Below are positions 22,116 through 33,722 of a stretch of 64,000 bases of DNA, piece by piece. A model generated the notes under the pieces. That model worked only from the letters and a program-made list of their open reading frames with translations, did no database searches and had not been told where the DNA came from. Origin of the DNA: Clytia hemisphaerica (taxonomy: Eukaryota > Cnidaria > Hydrozoa > Leptothecata > Clytiidae); the NCBI GenBank assembly GCA_902728285.1, contig CACVBU010000237.1:620001-684000 (forward strand). Direction: 5' to 3'. Position numbers and translations under genes: made by a program. How positions within the stretch are numbered: the first letter of the stretch is position 1; each line of letters begins with the position of its first letter.

Positions 22116-23012
22116 AGCCAGATTTATTTTCAACAGTTTGATTTTTTTTCTATCAAGTGAACTTTTCTCTAAAGCTTGTCATAATCACGTTTAGCGGATA
22201 AGACAGGGAAAATATGACCCGTCAAGTCGTAAATCTTTCAACTGGAATATCAAAGTACTCAAACTTCGTCCTGAAATCTTTCGAAGATATCTTTTGCACT
22301 TCAAATTAACTCTTGTGGTCTTAAGTTCAAAGGTTCAACAATCTGTAAAATGTCATCAAAGAATTTCTGCAAACCTTATTCCAGACATACGTAGACACTC
22401 AAAGGGATTAAAATATACCGTGAGCCCCACATTTCAGCTTACTTTGAGTTTTTACAATCCTTCCGAAACTTAAGAATATCTGTGAAATGAAGTCCTTTCA
22501 CGTACACCTACCCGTACTTTCATGTTCGATATTTCTATTTCGATTGTTATTCCTAAAATCCTCATCCTTTCTGAAGTTCCAGAAGGGTTGTGATACAGGG
22601 GTGTAAATACTGACCCGAATCCCTCCATAACGCAAATAATGAAATACACAGCAAACCGTACTTACATTTAGAAACTACATTGGGTGAATGTACTTTGTAA
22701 CTCACACATAATCTTAAGACCTTTTTACTGACTGCTCTGTTACTTTGATGCGAATATTATATTATAAGCTAAAAAGTCAAACCAGCTTTACTGTAGAGGA
22801 CTAAATACTTTCGAATTAAGCTAATGGCAACGACAAAAATACTCTACTTTCTTCCGACTTGAATCCATTCATAGTGTCAGTGTACGGGGCAAACACTGTC
22901 CAAAATAGTTTTTTTCTATGTACCCTTCAAAACATCAGGAAGTTAATATAAATTCAAGTGTTGATTAATAATGAATGGAATACTTAGCAGTGGTCTTTTA
23001 GAATATGTTGAA
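22116..23012. other. Spacer, nothing recognised
   Basis: No supported feature apart from short MITE-end-like phrases near 22595. Confidence 0.45.
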
Positions 23013-23271
23013 TACACGTTTTTTTTTTATAAGAACAAACTATATAAGAACATAAGGCTTCGAGGCCCAAAAATTTAAGAACATTCTAAGAACATACTAA
23101 GGCTTTGGAGACTTAAAAACATGCAATTTCTTAAGGAATTACATCAAACTGCTCAAAAAATGCTGAAAATAAGAACATTTTAAGAACATTTTTAGGCTTT
23201 AAATCCAAAAAACTAAGAACATCCGAAGGCTTCGAAAATTTTTGACGTTCTTATAAAAAAAAAAACGTGTA
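23013..23271. mobile_element. Tc1/mariner-like MITE (TATAAGAAC family), best copy
   Basis: The element runs 23015-23269 (255 bp), flanked by TA on both sides. TIRs are CACGTTTTTTTTTTATAAGA and its inverse. TAAGAACAT recurs inside. Other copies: 4147-4370, 50889-51024, a remnant at 31040-31110, one split at 44609-45530, and a fragment at 54462-54570. Confidence 0.8.
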
Positions 23272-23380
23272 CTCGAGGTTCTATTTCCAAATGTCAGCCC
23301 AGCACCCCTTTGCAAACAAATTTGTGTTGTTTGTACAATAAAGTTTCTTAAAAGAACGGTGTATTGATAATTTGATGATA

Positions 23381-23549
23381 CACTTTTTTTTATAAGAACC
23401 AGAATACTTTTGATATACCTTTGCTATTCTTGCCTAAAATTATTTCTACATAAGTCCTGTTATTATTTCTAGGGCAACGCTATAAGAATAAGGGGGTCTT
23501 CAGGCTGCCCTCGAATCAATTACTTAAATGTTCTTATTTATAAAAATAA
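23381..23549. mobile_element. MITE sharing the TATAAGAAC ends, different body
   Basis: Starts CACTTTTTTTTATAAGAACC after TA and ends near GTTCTTATTTATAAAAA. The internal sequence differs from the 23015 copy. Confidence 0.45.
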
Positions 23550-24574
23550 TATATTAAAACTTTCGAGCATTTAAAAATTGCATGCTGGGAGTAATCCTTT
23601 GCAGGAAGTCCTCCTCTAATTCTCTCATGTTTAACAAGATCCCAGTCAGTTTATAAAATGTCTTAAAAGTTAAGATTGAATATCATCACAGGCTAAACTA
23701 GACACCTCGTGAATTTCTAAAGGGATTTGAAGATTAATTCCATACAGGACACTAAATATCCTTTAGGATATCCATGATAAAGATTAAAATCTCGCTCTGA
23801 GTCTCATATTCAACCCTCTGTGGTAATCTTAACAGGAAGTATTCGATATCCTTTTTAAGTTTTTCCACGGTTGTCCTATCCTCATGTTTACTATGAACTT
23901 ATTGTAGGGGTTCTAACGTTGACCTAAATGAGTCATTTTATTTCAATATTTGAATCTCTTTTTCTAGTAAGACATCTTTTCGTCTTCTAAACTTTACCCT
24001 ATAAATGAAATATGTTTTCCCTCTGAAATGGCCAGCGGAAATTAGAGATTGCGCTAAGATATTTAAAAAAAAAACACGTAAAAAATGATCGTAGTTGCCT
24101 TAAGTTGGTTGAAGTTTTTAGTTTCAAATCGACTTGATAAACCTCTCCCTTTTCCATATGTACTGTTTTAGACGTTCTTTTGAAACAAACGAAGCCTTCC
24201 TCTTATTGGCCCATTTTGAGAAATTGTGTCGATTCTATCTAACATATCGAATGGCCAGTAGAACCGTAGCGTGAAAGTCTCATTTTCATAAATACTTCCA
24301 TTGCTAATTTCTCTCAAAAGCATTCTCAGATGTTTTGTCAGCATACCAGCCAATTTTGAAAGAAGTTGAATTTCTGAGCTACTATGTGAACATCAAAAAA
24401 TGTCTGCTTTCTGAACAGGATAAGACCTTTGATGGCGTCAAAATATATCCCCTTGAAAATTGAGAAGACCTCCTCATTTTTCAGTTTGATGGGTCAAAGC
24501 TTTCGTGAAATATTTTTCTCGTCTACTTAAACGATGTGAATGTAAGAAAGTTTTCTGAAAATATTGATCCGAAA
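23550..24574. other. Spacer, nothing recognised
   Basis: No supported gene. A 61-codon minus-strand ORF at 24168-24353 has no motif. Confidence 0.45.
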
Positions 24575-24627
24575 TTTGTATTTACGAATTTGTATTTACG
24601 AGTTTGTATTTACGAGTTTGTATGTAG
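24575..24627. repeat. 14-bp tandem repeat, 3.8 copies
   Basis: Units TTTGTATTTACGAA / TTTGTATTTACGAG at 24575, 24589, 24603 and a partial one at 24617. Confidence 0.8.
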
Positions 24628-25955
24628 GCCATGTAGGAATTTGTTTGTACGAATGTGTATTTAAAACAGGATTTTTCTTTGGTCTATATTTTCCTTACAT
24701 GGTTGTACCTGATTGGGGCACAGATGAAAGGAGATTGAATCTCCGATTGAAAAATATACCCAAAAATCTCATACATCTCAAGTTGGGGAATTCTATAAAG
24801 ATGCCATTCATTCGTTCAAAATTTGAACAAGAAAAGATTTTTTTCTAAAACCATTCCCATAGGCTTCGAACGATGGGTTTTGTATATCACCTTATTTAAA
24901 ATCCCTTCAATTACCTACGTTTTGCTTACCTGGCTGTCCGATTATTGAATATTTACAATCAATCTTGTCGTCAAAATAGTATTACTATTCCCAGAAAAGT
25001 GGAGGTCTACCAATGGCACCCCAAATTTGTCACCTCCAATTCATTGAGCTTTATAAACCTTTTACTATGAGACCACGAACATGTACACACAGTACAGTAT
25101 GTGATAATAAGTCAGAAAAAAGGGTCTCATTTTTTTTTCTTTGTTTCGATGAAAAACTAGAAAGGGCTCTAATTCCCCTGGAAAGCTCATCACATCATTT
25201 GAGTGTTTTTATAAAGATTAGCTCGTCTTTAAATGAACTGATTGTCACATCAACAAGACATATTGATGGTCAAAAAAGAAAAGAAAAAAACATTGTGTAC
25301 TATTTTATAAACGTATCCTTCCCTTGACTCTAACTTAAGCCTATTTTTGAGATGACAGGAAAATTTGTCAAAATTGGTTTTCGCTAATCAGAATAAAAAG
25401 TTCGATATTGTCATTAAAAATGTTAGTATCAAAATTGCATTTGAAATTTTATTTGACATTCAACTTAGGTCAACTATTGCAAATGATTGATAAAACTTTC
25501 TACTATCTAGGAAAAAACTGATAAGAAGAGAAAGCAAACTTAAAGGACTGGGTTATAAAATTTTAAGAGAAAATATAGTCCTGATACTTAATAATGCAAG
25601 CAATATTAGCCTAGGCTCACTCCCTCCACTCTAGGCTTTAGTTGATCACAGGGAGACAACATGAAAACCCGAATCAAATACCTGAAGTAAACATCGAAAC
25701 CAACACAACAAAACATTATCAGTAACAGTAAGACATCAATGTCCAAACATTTATCAACCGAAAAAACATATCAATAAATGTATTTAATGTGAGAAGTTTA
25801 TCTCTCTCTAACGATGATCTTGTAAACGGATGTTAGTGTCGCCAACCTTTTTTTTACTAGAAAACGTAAATATTCAGTCATAATCATCGACCACCTATAT
25901 CAACGGCTATGAATGATACCATAACAAAAAAGCACTTTTGTCGAAAACAATTTGA
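24628..25955. other. Spacer, nothing recognised
   Basis: Small ORFs at 24564-24848 and 25013-25327 have no family signature or splice-site context. Confidence 0.4.
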
Positions 25956-26319
25956 CTCTGATGCCCGGGGGGGGGGCACTCGATCTGAAAACGACCATAC
26001 GTTCGGCCCAAAATTTGCCTTCTAAAATCATACCCTCACAGTGATGCACTTTTTCCAAATTTCTCGCCCGTAAGGGCGAAAATTTTTGCAATTTTCCAAG
26101 AAAAGGTGGAATTTTTCCTCCAAAATTGACCAATTTTGTGCCGATTTTACCAAAAAATTGGCCTTTTATCACAATTTCCTACCCTTACAGTGCAGTTCAG
26201 TGCAGTTTTGTAATTTCCTACCCTTTCAGTGCACTAGCTGAACTATGAAAAACCTACCCTTAAGGGCTGAACGTCTGGTAGGTCATTTACCTTGAGTGCC
26301 CCCCCTCTGGGCTCTGATG
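25956..26319. mobile_element. hAT-like MITE with perfect 8-bp target duplication
   Basis: The element runs 25964-26311. Ends are CCCGGGGGGGGGGCACTC and GAGTGCCCCCCCTCTGGG. It is flanked by CTCTGATG at 25956-25963 and 26312-26319. Internal palindromic phrases include CCCTTACAGTGCA / TGCACT and CCTACCCTTAAGGGC. It has no coding capacity. Confidence 0.85.
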
Positions 26320-28548
26320 TAACCCTGGTTTACGCCATGAGGCTCACACAGTAAGTAGGTAGTGAACTTCAGAAGTTTTCTGTGCACCTTTGAGTTTTGG
26401 AGACTTCAGACATAGAGGTCTCAAAACACTTACTATGATTTACTAAAGCAAATTACTCAAACTGATATGAAATCGAAAACTTGATTGTTGTCAGATAATG
26501 TCCAATCGAATTGAACTCTGGAGAAAAAGATTCCTTCCTATCCTAATCATCGGAATTTTTGCTATCTGACTGGATTTTAACTTTGAGTAATGACTCAAAA
26601 CTTAAGCTAACGCAAACAATTTGAATCCAAGTTACCGTTTTTTGCTCACTAAATATATTGAACCAACAAAACTTCTCCATTTTCCTGAGGCAGATGTTTT
26701 TGGCCATTAAAAGGACCAAGAAGGTCCCGGATGCCCATAATAGAGAAATAGGAAAAAAGTTAATCTAATTTGATAAAAAAGTTATAGTAAAAACATAAAG
26801 AGCTAATTATCATCCCTAAAAAGATTTATTAGGCTTTAAATTGTCGTAAATTATTTTAGAGAATTAAAATATCAAACATTCCAAATTTCTCCCAATATAT
26901 CACTAAAATCAGACAAATAAAGCGAACAATTGAAAATGAAACAAATTCGATTTCAAAATTCTATCAAAAAGATAATTAGAAAACGTTATCCCATCCTACG
27001 GCCCAAGGAATTCATTCACCGAGGTCACCAACAAAAATTCTTTAGCTTGATGAAACTTAAAAACTTAAAAACCATAGCATTTCACTTTCATCCATTTCTC
27101 AGCAATTTCTCAGAATATTTCTAGGAAAGAGACTCTAAAAGTCTTGCGATATTTAATCAAAATGCTTTGAGATATAAAAGGTTTAAAATAATTTCTAATG
27201 GCTCTGAAATTCACCGAGTGTGCCTTTGGCGGCGTTAAAAGATTTCGTTAATTATACTTCCAGCGAGATTGAGTTTGATTCTTTAACCAAACAAGATGAA
27301 GTAACCGTTTTTTTATTGAAATAGATTCCAAATGAGTTTCAAAAGTCCATCATGTTTGTAAATGTACGTTTTGCATGGGAAAATCAAAAGTGGCATGATA
27401 CGGTCTGCAATTATTCGTAATATGTTTCTCACGCCCACATATTATAACTGTCTGTATTTCTCGTGTAATTTTGCTCAAGGACCACTTAAAACTTGACCCC
27501 TCCTCTTGCAATTAGTAATGCGTCCAGTTATATATCGTCTCATTTTTTATTTTAGATTTGTGTGTTTTCTCAGTTGCTGGTTTTCAGCTCTACTGCATAT
27601 AGCTATGATATGCAAATATTCCGACAAACTTAATATTTTTTTCCCGGTGGGAAATATTTCCTACAATTTCAGTGCTCTCACTGAGACGTTGACTTACTTT
27701 CATCCCCATTCGAAATTCCAATCAAAAATTTGCAATCCAAATGGATCACCACTGGATTTTGCCAGGGAACAATAGAATTTCTATCCTATTTGAGATTGCG
27801 ATAAAAACTTTCATCCCAAAGCTAGGAAGAATAGCTGTGCGGCAGGGGTGTGTAAATAAATGATAAATCCCACCACCATTTTCAAACTCAGTGTTGTGTC
27901 TTGGTCTAATCAAGTCACCATCCAGTAATACTGTCTATTTCTACAATTCTATCACATAACCTTCTTCTACTGACGAACCTCAGGGCCAAAACACATCGCA
28001 TCAAATAACATCCAAATTTAAACGTCATATGTTACCAAAGAGTGGAAGAGTGCACTAAATTCCCAAGATTTTCCATCCCTCTTATTTTCTCTCAATTAGG
28101 AATGAGAACGACTGTGCTTTTCTCCAAATAAATCTAGTAAAATCGAGGACTTAAATATTTCACTATCTGAAACTCCAAAAAAGGTGATTTTCAACCAAAA
28201 TGTATACTAGGCTCCCTTCGGCCACAATGAATATCCACAAACTAAGATTCGTTAAAAATAGCTACAGCCATTAATACAAACCACCATAATCTGTTATGTG
28301 AGGCCTTATTAGACATATTTCTATAAGTAGAAAACAACATACCTGCAAAATACAAACTAGCACAGCATGTAAAACATGTAACATAGAAATGGGAAGCTAT
28401 CCTTATTACCTTTATCTATTATAAGCTAATCAACATTTAATTAGAAATCAATTGAAAAAGCTATTACCTCATTAACACTGCATTTCTCCTTGAGTCGCCA
28501 TTTTTCTACTTTTTTTGCTTTGCATTGCAATGACGCCTTTTCATTGAT
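26320..28548. other. AT-rich spacer with one decayed MITE
   Basis: About 27645-27852 resembles the MITE at 53031-53206 (CCGGTGGGAAA..., CATCCCCATTCGAAATTC, then GCAGGGGTGTG). Otherwise no supported feature. Confidence 0.45.
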
Positions 28549-28865
28549 TCTATAAACACCCCCTTCTCACAGACCCGGTAGGATTTTTCAGCCAGTGGGG
28601 ATAAAATCAACGTACTGAAGCTCGATGGAGATTGATATTCCCATTTTTTCTATGTCTGGGGATTTCAATTCTTTTGTTTTCAAGTCAGAAAATTGAGTGG
28701 GGTTGGGAAAAATAGCATAGTATTTTGAAGTGAGGATTGTTTTTTTTTATCATTTTCAGTGGGGGCAAGAATTGGAGGATAATTTTCAACCGGGGACGAT
28801 ATTTTGGCGAATTTTTCCACTGGGAAGGGGTCCCAGTGGGTCTGTGAGAAGGGGGTGTCTATAAC
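28549..28865. mobile_element. hAT-like MITE, CACCCCCTTCTCACAGACCC family
   Basis: The element runs 28557-28857 (301 bp) with inverted ends CACCCCCTTCTCACAGACCC. Flanks are TCTATAAA / TCTATAAC (7 of 8 match), consistent with a hAT 8-bp duplication. Full or partial relatives: 32384-32645, 33465-33722, 38612-38759, 53031-53206, 54577-54851, 58452-58744. Confidence 0.8.
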
Positions 28866-29114
28866 GTTGATTCTTATGCAGCCTCTTTCCCAGGGTAACA
28901 TTTTACGTTGTAAAATAGACCTTTCAAGATTGTTCAAGGATCCATTTTCTCGAACTTCGTTTCCAGGATGATACTTCACCTTTTTAAATGATTTTACATG
29001 GTCACCAGATATAAAAACATCAGTTGGTTCTACATGGTGTTCGGGGATAAATATAAAGACCTCTGGTGTTATAGGCTCTTTCTGAAAATACTGGATTATA
29101 CAATCAATGCCCAT
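28860..29114 (-). CDS. Small candidate ORF or exon interrupted by the adjacent MITE
   Basis: ATG at 29114 opens a frame of about 85 codons before the MITE border. It contains EVFIFIPEHHVEPTDVFIS and LERSILQRKMLPWERGCI. With the MITE and one target copy left out, the frame would continue for ~16 codons to a TAG near 28520. As it stands, the frame runs on through the MITE to 28680. A splice-acceptor-like TATTTTCAG lies just inside the ORF (about 29090-29082), so this may be an internal exon. I recognise no family. No Kozak, promoter or donor evidence makes it more than a candidate. Confidence 0.3.
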
Positions 29115-29303
29115 CCTTGGTTACGAGATGCCTTGGAGTTTTTACGAGATACTTCACTAATTGGTCATTTAAAGTTATAAAGATGACGCGTTCTTTAGAA
29201 AAAGTAATAAGATTCTTTTATTACATCTTAACGACCAACCAAATCAAATAAGAGCTTGTAAAAACTCCAGCTCGTCCCTTGGTTACAGGTAATCATGGTT
29301 TAT

Positions 29304-29476
29304 GAGTGAAGGTAGAGAGTCCATCACCATATTTCCATATTTCATCCTGCCTGACAGTGCTTGGGATTCGAACACAGCCCATTGTGTTGCAAGTCTGTGA
29401 TCGAAACCTTCACACTACCAATCAAGCACTGCCGGGCAGAAAGTTTAATGTGGTGATAAACTCTCTACCTTCACTC
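29304..29476. repeat. Hairpin repeat containing a tRNA-like sequence
   Basis: Outer inverted arms are GAGTGAAGGTAGAGAGTCC and its near-inverse (29449-29476). Inside, on the minus strand, is a tRNA-like stretch. CAGTGCTTG and CAAGCACTG pair like an acceptor stem (29431-29423 with 29362-29354). An A-box-like TTGGTAGTGTGAAGG and a B-box-like CTGTGTTCGAATCCC (29377-29363) lie between. The anticodon arm does not fold normally, so it is probably not a functional tRNA. Confidence 0.55.
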
Positions 29477-29849
29477 AAAAGTCATTCTCTCTCAATCCAG
29501 CTGATAATCGAAGTATCGATTGACGTCAAATGAGCTTAGTAAAGCTCAAATTGCAGATGTAGAACGATAAACTCGGTGTACACGTAATCCTGGTTGTTTC
29601 TTGTCTTGTATTAGCAGACTGATGAGAGCCCAGCAAGATTGAAACGTCAAAAAACGTGCATTAATCACTCGTGAAACCAATTTATTGTTAGATAAACATT
29701 GAAGCAACGTTATGTGCTATTCGGGAAACAATCCAACGTTTTTGATGGTCGAGGTCTACGCAAGTCAGTTGGAAGTAATGAAAATACAAAACGGAACAAC
29801 TATAAACCGAAACTTTCACAAAAATGCCATTTTTTGCTTCAGGTATGTA

Positions 29850-30670
29850 TTAAATGCCCATGTCACTTAGGTAAAATTGGGTACGGGACGTGCCACTGCT
29901 CGGGTAAATTAATGCGTGTCCAAATTTTCGTCAATTTCTCGGAGGCAATTCCACCCCTCCTAGCATAATAAATTATACCTTTAAAGAAGCGCATTACGAT
30001 GTAGAACATGAAAATCGGTGTTACTTAAATTTAGGTTTTGACAATTTGGCGAAAAAACGCAAAAACCAAAAAATGCTGACGTCGGCAAAACTCAGCGAAA
30101 CACGAAAATTAGCAATAAAGTGCTGACATCAGCAAAATTTCAAAGAAAATTTTTTTCAAAATGATCCTCTTAATGATGTGCAACTTTGGTCCAAATTTCA
30201 TGTTCATACCATTAGCCAAACTGGAGTTATTTAAAAAACAAGTTTTGCTGACGTCAGCGATTTTTTCGCAAAATTGGCAAAACCTAAATTTAAGTAACAC
30301 CGATTTTCATGTTCTACATCGTAATGCGCTTCTTTAAAGGTATAATTTATTATGCTAGGAGGGGTGGAATTGCCTCCGAAAAATTAACGAAAATTTGGAC
30401 ACACATTAATTTACCCGAGTGGTCATGAGGGTCCCTTTTTTAGGCTCTGAAGATATCTGACATAGGGTCCCAAACCCCCAAATCGACTAATTTTCAAGAT
30501 GTGTATCTGACAGGGTCCATTTTTTAGTTATTTGGACAATTTTCAGGGTAAAAATTCGAAAACTTTCCTTCTGACAGGGTCACCATTTTACCCAAAATTC
30601 ATATCTGATAGGGTCAACTTTTCGAACTCCAGCGGCACGTCCCCGTCGACCGTCAAGGTCAGTTTAACCC
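29850..30670. mobile_element. hAT-like MITE (relative of 15764-16058) holding a nested foldback
   Basis: Left GGGACGTGCCACTG and right CCAGCGGCACGTCCCC are inverted. The right part has AGGGTCNNTTTTT blocks, as in the 15764-16058 element. Borders are approximate. A foldback element (29899-30419) sits near the left end. Confidence 0.55.
29899..30419. mobile_element. Foldback element, 521 bp
   Basis: Starts CTCGGGTAAATTAATGCGTG and ends with the inverse (CATTAATTTACCCGAG). The arms extend about 165 bp and include GCTGACGTC(G/A)GC and the CATGTTCTACATCG block. It is flanked by TG on both sides. The paralogous empty site at about 15800-15808 supports a 2-bp duplication. Confidence 0.7.
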
Positions 30671-31860
30671 CCTCCCCCATGCGGGATCAAATGTTAAATT
30701 AACGTTATCCTGACTTAAAGGGATAGCCAGATGGTTTGTAATATTTGGCATGTGGGATCCTTCTATTGTCCAGAGCAAAACTTCAAATATTTTTGCCAAA
30801 CTATTTTCTAAAGTCGAGATATTCAAGTTACAAGTTTTTAGATTTTAGTATGAAAACAATAGAATTTCAACATCATAAGAACCGTGTAAAAACCAATTTT
30901 AAAAATTTATTCAAATTTGATATCTCGATTTGGAAAATTGTTTTCCCAAGGACTACAGAAGTTTTCTGTAATCTAAATATCTCAAACCATCTGATTATCC
31001 CTTTATCCTGTTAAGAATCCCTCAGGATAACTTTCTTAATCTGTTCTTAGGTTTTGACCAATTTTCAGCCTCGTGTTCTTATAAAATTGTTCTTATAAAA
31101 AAAGGCGTGTTTTGAATCATGTCAGGCATTTAATTGGACGACTGATGTTTTTTCCTAAGAGATGGAAGAATTTTTCTTTTAATGATAAATCTATTTCACG
31201 TTGATTTACGATTATTCCTTTGTTTACATACTGCTTCATGTTGCCTGCTAGCCAAGCGACATCTCGTCCGTTTTATGCTAATATTGTGATTCGATTGTTG
31301 ATATATTACATAGTGCTTGTTATGGTTTAGAATAATTAAGATTGTGAAAATCTTCCTTTTGGCATTGAAAACAGGCGTTATCTAAAATAAGATTGCTCGC
31401 GGGAAAAAACTTTTTAGACACGTCTCAGTTGTTGGAGACATTTTAGAAATTTTGTACGAGTTATATGCATCAATTTTTAGCCTGGTTGAAAGAGGTTAGC
31501 GACGAACAGCTACGGACCGACTAGTTTTAGAAGCCTTCAGAACTATCGTTTGTTTTTAATATGAAACTCCATTTACCATTAACTCTTTTAAACATATTTC
31601 TATTTAAGAAGATTAAGAACTTTATCAGACTTAACACTATCAAGACAATGCTTTGACGGTTGGTAGCTACACACATTTGAATTCGCGTGTTCTTGGAGGC
31701 AACCTTCATCAAACCATCGGAAAATCGAAATGGTCTCACAGAGTGTACATCCAGGACAAAGTAAGTTTTCTTTCATTATCTAAAACGGATTGACTTATTT
31801 TGGCCCGATAAACGATTTACTTGTCTGAACGTTTTCATTAAGCGATCCGGAGTGCAAAGG
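30671..31860. other. Spacer with a MITE remnant
   Basis: 31040-31110 contains TGTTCTTATAAAATTGTTCT and TATAAAAAAAGGCGTGTT, a fragment of the TATAAGAAC family. Nothing else is supported. Confidence 0.45.
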
Positions 31861-32125
31861 TACTCTTAGGTGCCAAATAAACGGGGGAGGGGGGGACCTA
31901 ATTGCCGGGGGTTGGAAATTGTACTTCTGAGAACCCAAAAATAAGGTAAATATAGCCTAAAATAAGGCTTTTTGGAGCAAAATAAGGGGACTTCTTTTTG
32001 CCAACTGAAAATATTCTTAAAAATTAATAGACGGGGCTGGGGTCCTAAAAAGGTCCAGGGGGATTGGAAAATTTTCGAGAAATTAACAAGTGGGGGAGGG
32101 GGCGTTTATTTGGCACCTAAGAGTA
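31861..32125. mobile_element. MITE with perfect 23-bp TIRs
   Basis: Begins TACTCTTAGGTGCCAAATAA and ends with the exact inverse over 23 bp, including the following ACG. Probable TA duplication at the outermost bases. The interior is G-rich (GGGGGAGGGGGGACC and GTGGGGGAGGGGG). 265 bp, non-coding. Confidence 0.75.
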
Positions 32126-32383
32126 AAGTATTCGGCTACGTTCCTTAAGGTTGTGGATTCAATCCTCGTGCGTTCCATACGTACTAAAGACGTTATACTT
32201 AGTACAAAATCAGTGCTTGATACTTATCTGCTTAACGCTCAACTCAATATCAATGAGGAATGAAAATTCCATGCTTCTTTTATCTTGAAGTCAATTATAG
32301 ATCCGGTTCGTCGAAAAAAGTGTGCAAAGATTTGGCTCAAAGGGGGTTAAGTTTGAAGGTGTTTTTCCGGTAGTGAGAAAAAA

Positions 32384-32645
32384 CACCCCTGTCTACCTTC
32401 CACCCCGGTGGAAACTTTTTCCTTAGTGGGGATAAAAATTCTTATTCAAATTCTTATTCAAATTGTTTCAATGTTAAAAAATTCAGTGGGAATGGTTTCG
32501 GAGTTCAATTTTTAAACATTGAATTTCGAATGGGGATGAAATCAAAGTCAATTTCCCAGTGGCTCTGAAATTCTAGGGTATTTTCCCACCGGGGACGAAA
32601 TTTTTGCCAAATTTGGGGACCCCAGTGGGTCTGTGACACAGGGGT
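32384..32645. mobile_element. hAT-like MITE, CACCCCTGT subfamily
   Basis: Begins CACCCCTGTCTACC and ends GTGGGTCTGTGACACAGGGG. Internal GGGGATAAAAATTC and GGGGACGAAA blocks are shared with the 28557 copy. Confidence 0.65.
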
Positions 32646-33464
32646 CTGGAAAACCAGCTCTTCTTATATTGGAAACCGATGGAACTTGAATAATAATAGA
32701 CTGTAATAAGGCTATTGAAAACTCACAATCAGAATCAAATGGAGTATACCGGAACCTTTTTAAATCGTTTAAGAAAAGGTTGCCCAAAATTAATGAAAAT
32801 TACCAGTTTTTTCTTGGATGGATTTGCTGTGAAATATAATTTTGAAAATCTTTCTAGCATCTTTTTAGAAAATGGCCACCAAAATATACTTTAATCTTAA
32901 ATTCATTCAAAATATCGTCTCCGAAGGGAAACCACAAATATAAGCAGAACGTCTCCGTTGTGGTGGTTTAAGAATAATCTGTCTATCGCTTAAAATTCTG
33001 TGGTTTTTGGTTTTATGTTATAATCTTGATTGAAAATAAACAAAATTGCGGAAATCTCCCTTGATTGTATTATTAACTTTGTAAGCATTGCTTTTAGTTG
33101 CGTTTTGCTTAGCCATAGTGTCAGGCGTGATGTATAATTTGATGTATAACATTTTTTAGTGACCTAGATATTTTGAATTTAAGCAATCGTAGGGCTCTCA
33201 GGTTTTCGGAAAGACGCTGACCTCCATTGATTCTGGACACATATTTTGCACTCCTACTTTTCAACTTAAACGCCCTCCTAAGAACTGAAGTTGGAATCTT
33301 CAAAGGGATATTTATTGTATACATTATTGTGTAGCCAAGTTCTTACATACTACAATTGTTAAAGATGTTTCGGTTCTTTACCAAAGCATTTTCCGATTCC
33401 CAAATCAATAAAAATGCCCTCATATCAAAGGGCAAAAAAATAACATTTATGGTATTTCAAAGAG

Positions 33465-33722
33465 ATCCCCTTCCCACAGACCCACTGGAACCCCTTCCCA
33501 CTGGAAAAATCGGCCAAAATATCGTCCCCTGTGAAAATAATCAAATAAACCAATCCTCACTGCAAAATATTATTCTATTTTTCCCTTATCCCGACTGAAT
33601 TATCTGACTTAAAAAAAAAATTGACATCCCCAGCCATAAAACATATGGGAATATCAATCCCCATCGAATTTCAGTCCGTTATTTTTATCCCCGCTGGCTG
33701 AAAAAATCCTACCAGGTCTGTG
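33465..33722. mobile_element. hAT-like MITE of the 28557 family, degenerate ends
   Basis: CCCACTGG...GGCCAAAATATCGTCCCC to CCGCTGGCTGAAAAAATCCT, in inverse orientation to the 28557 copy. The ends are eroded. Confidence 0.6.

Noticed and set aside
29354..29431. Functional tRNA gene
   Set aside because: Boxes are present, but the anticodon arm does not fold normally and it sits in a hairpin repeat.
31527..31739. 70-codon ORF with a hydrophobic stretch
   Set aside because: A single hydrophobic run in AT-rich DNA is expected by chance; nothing else supports it.
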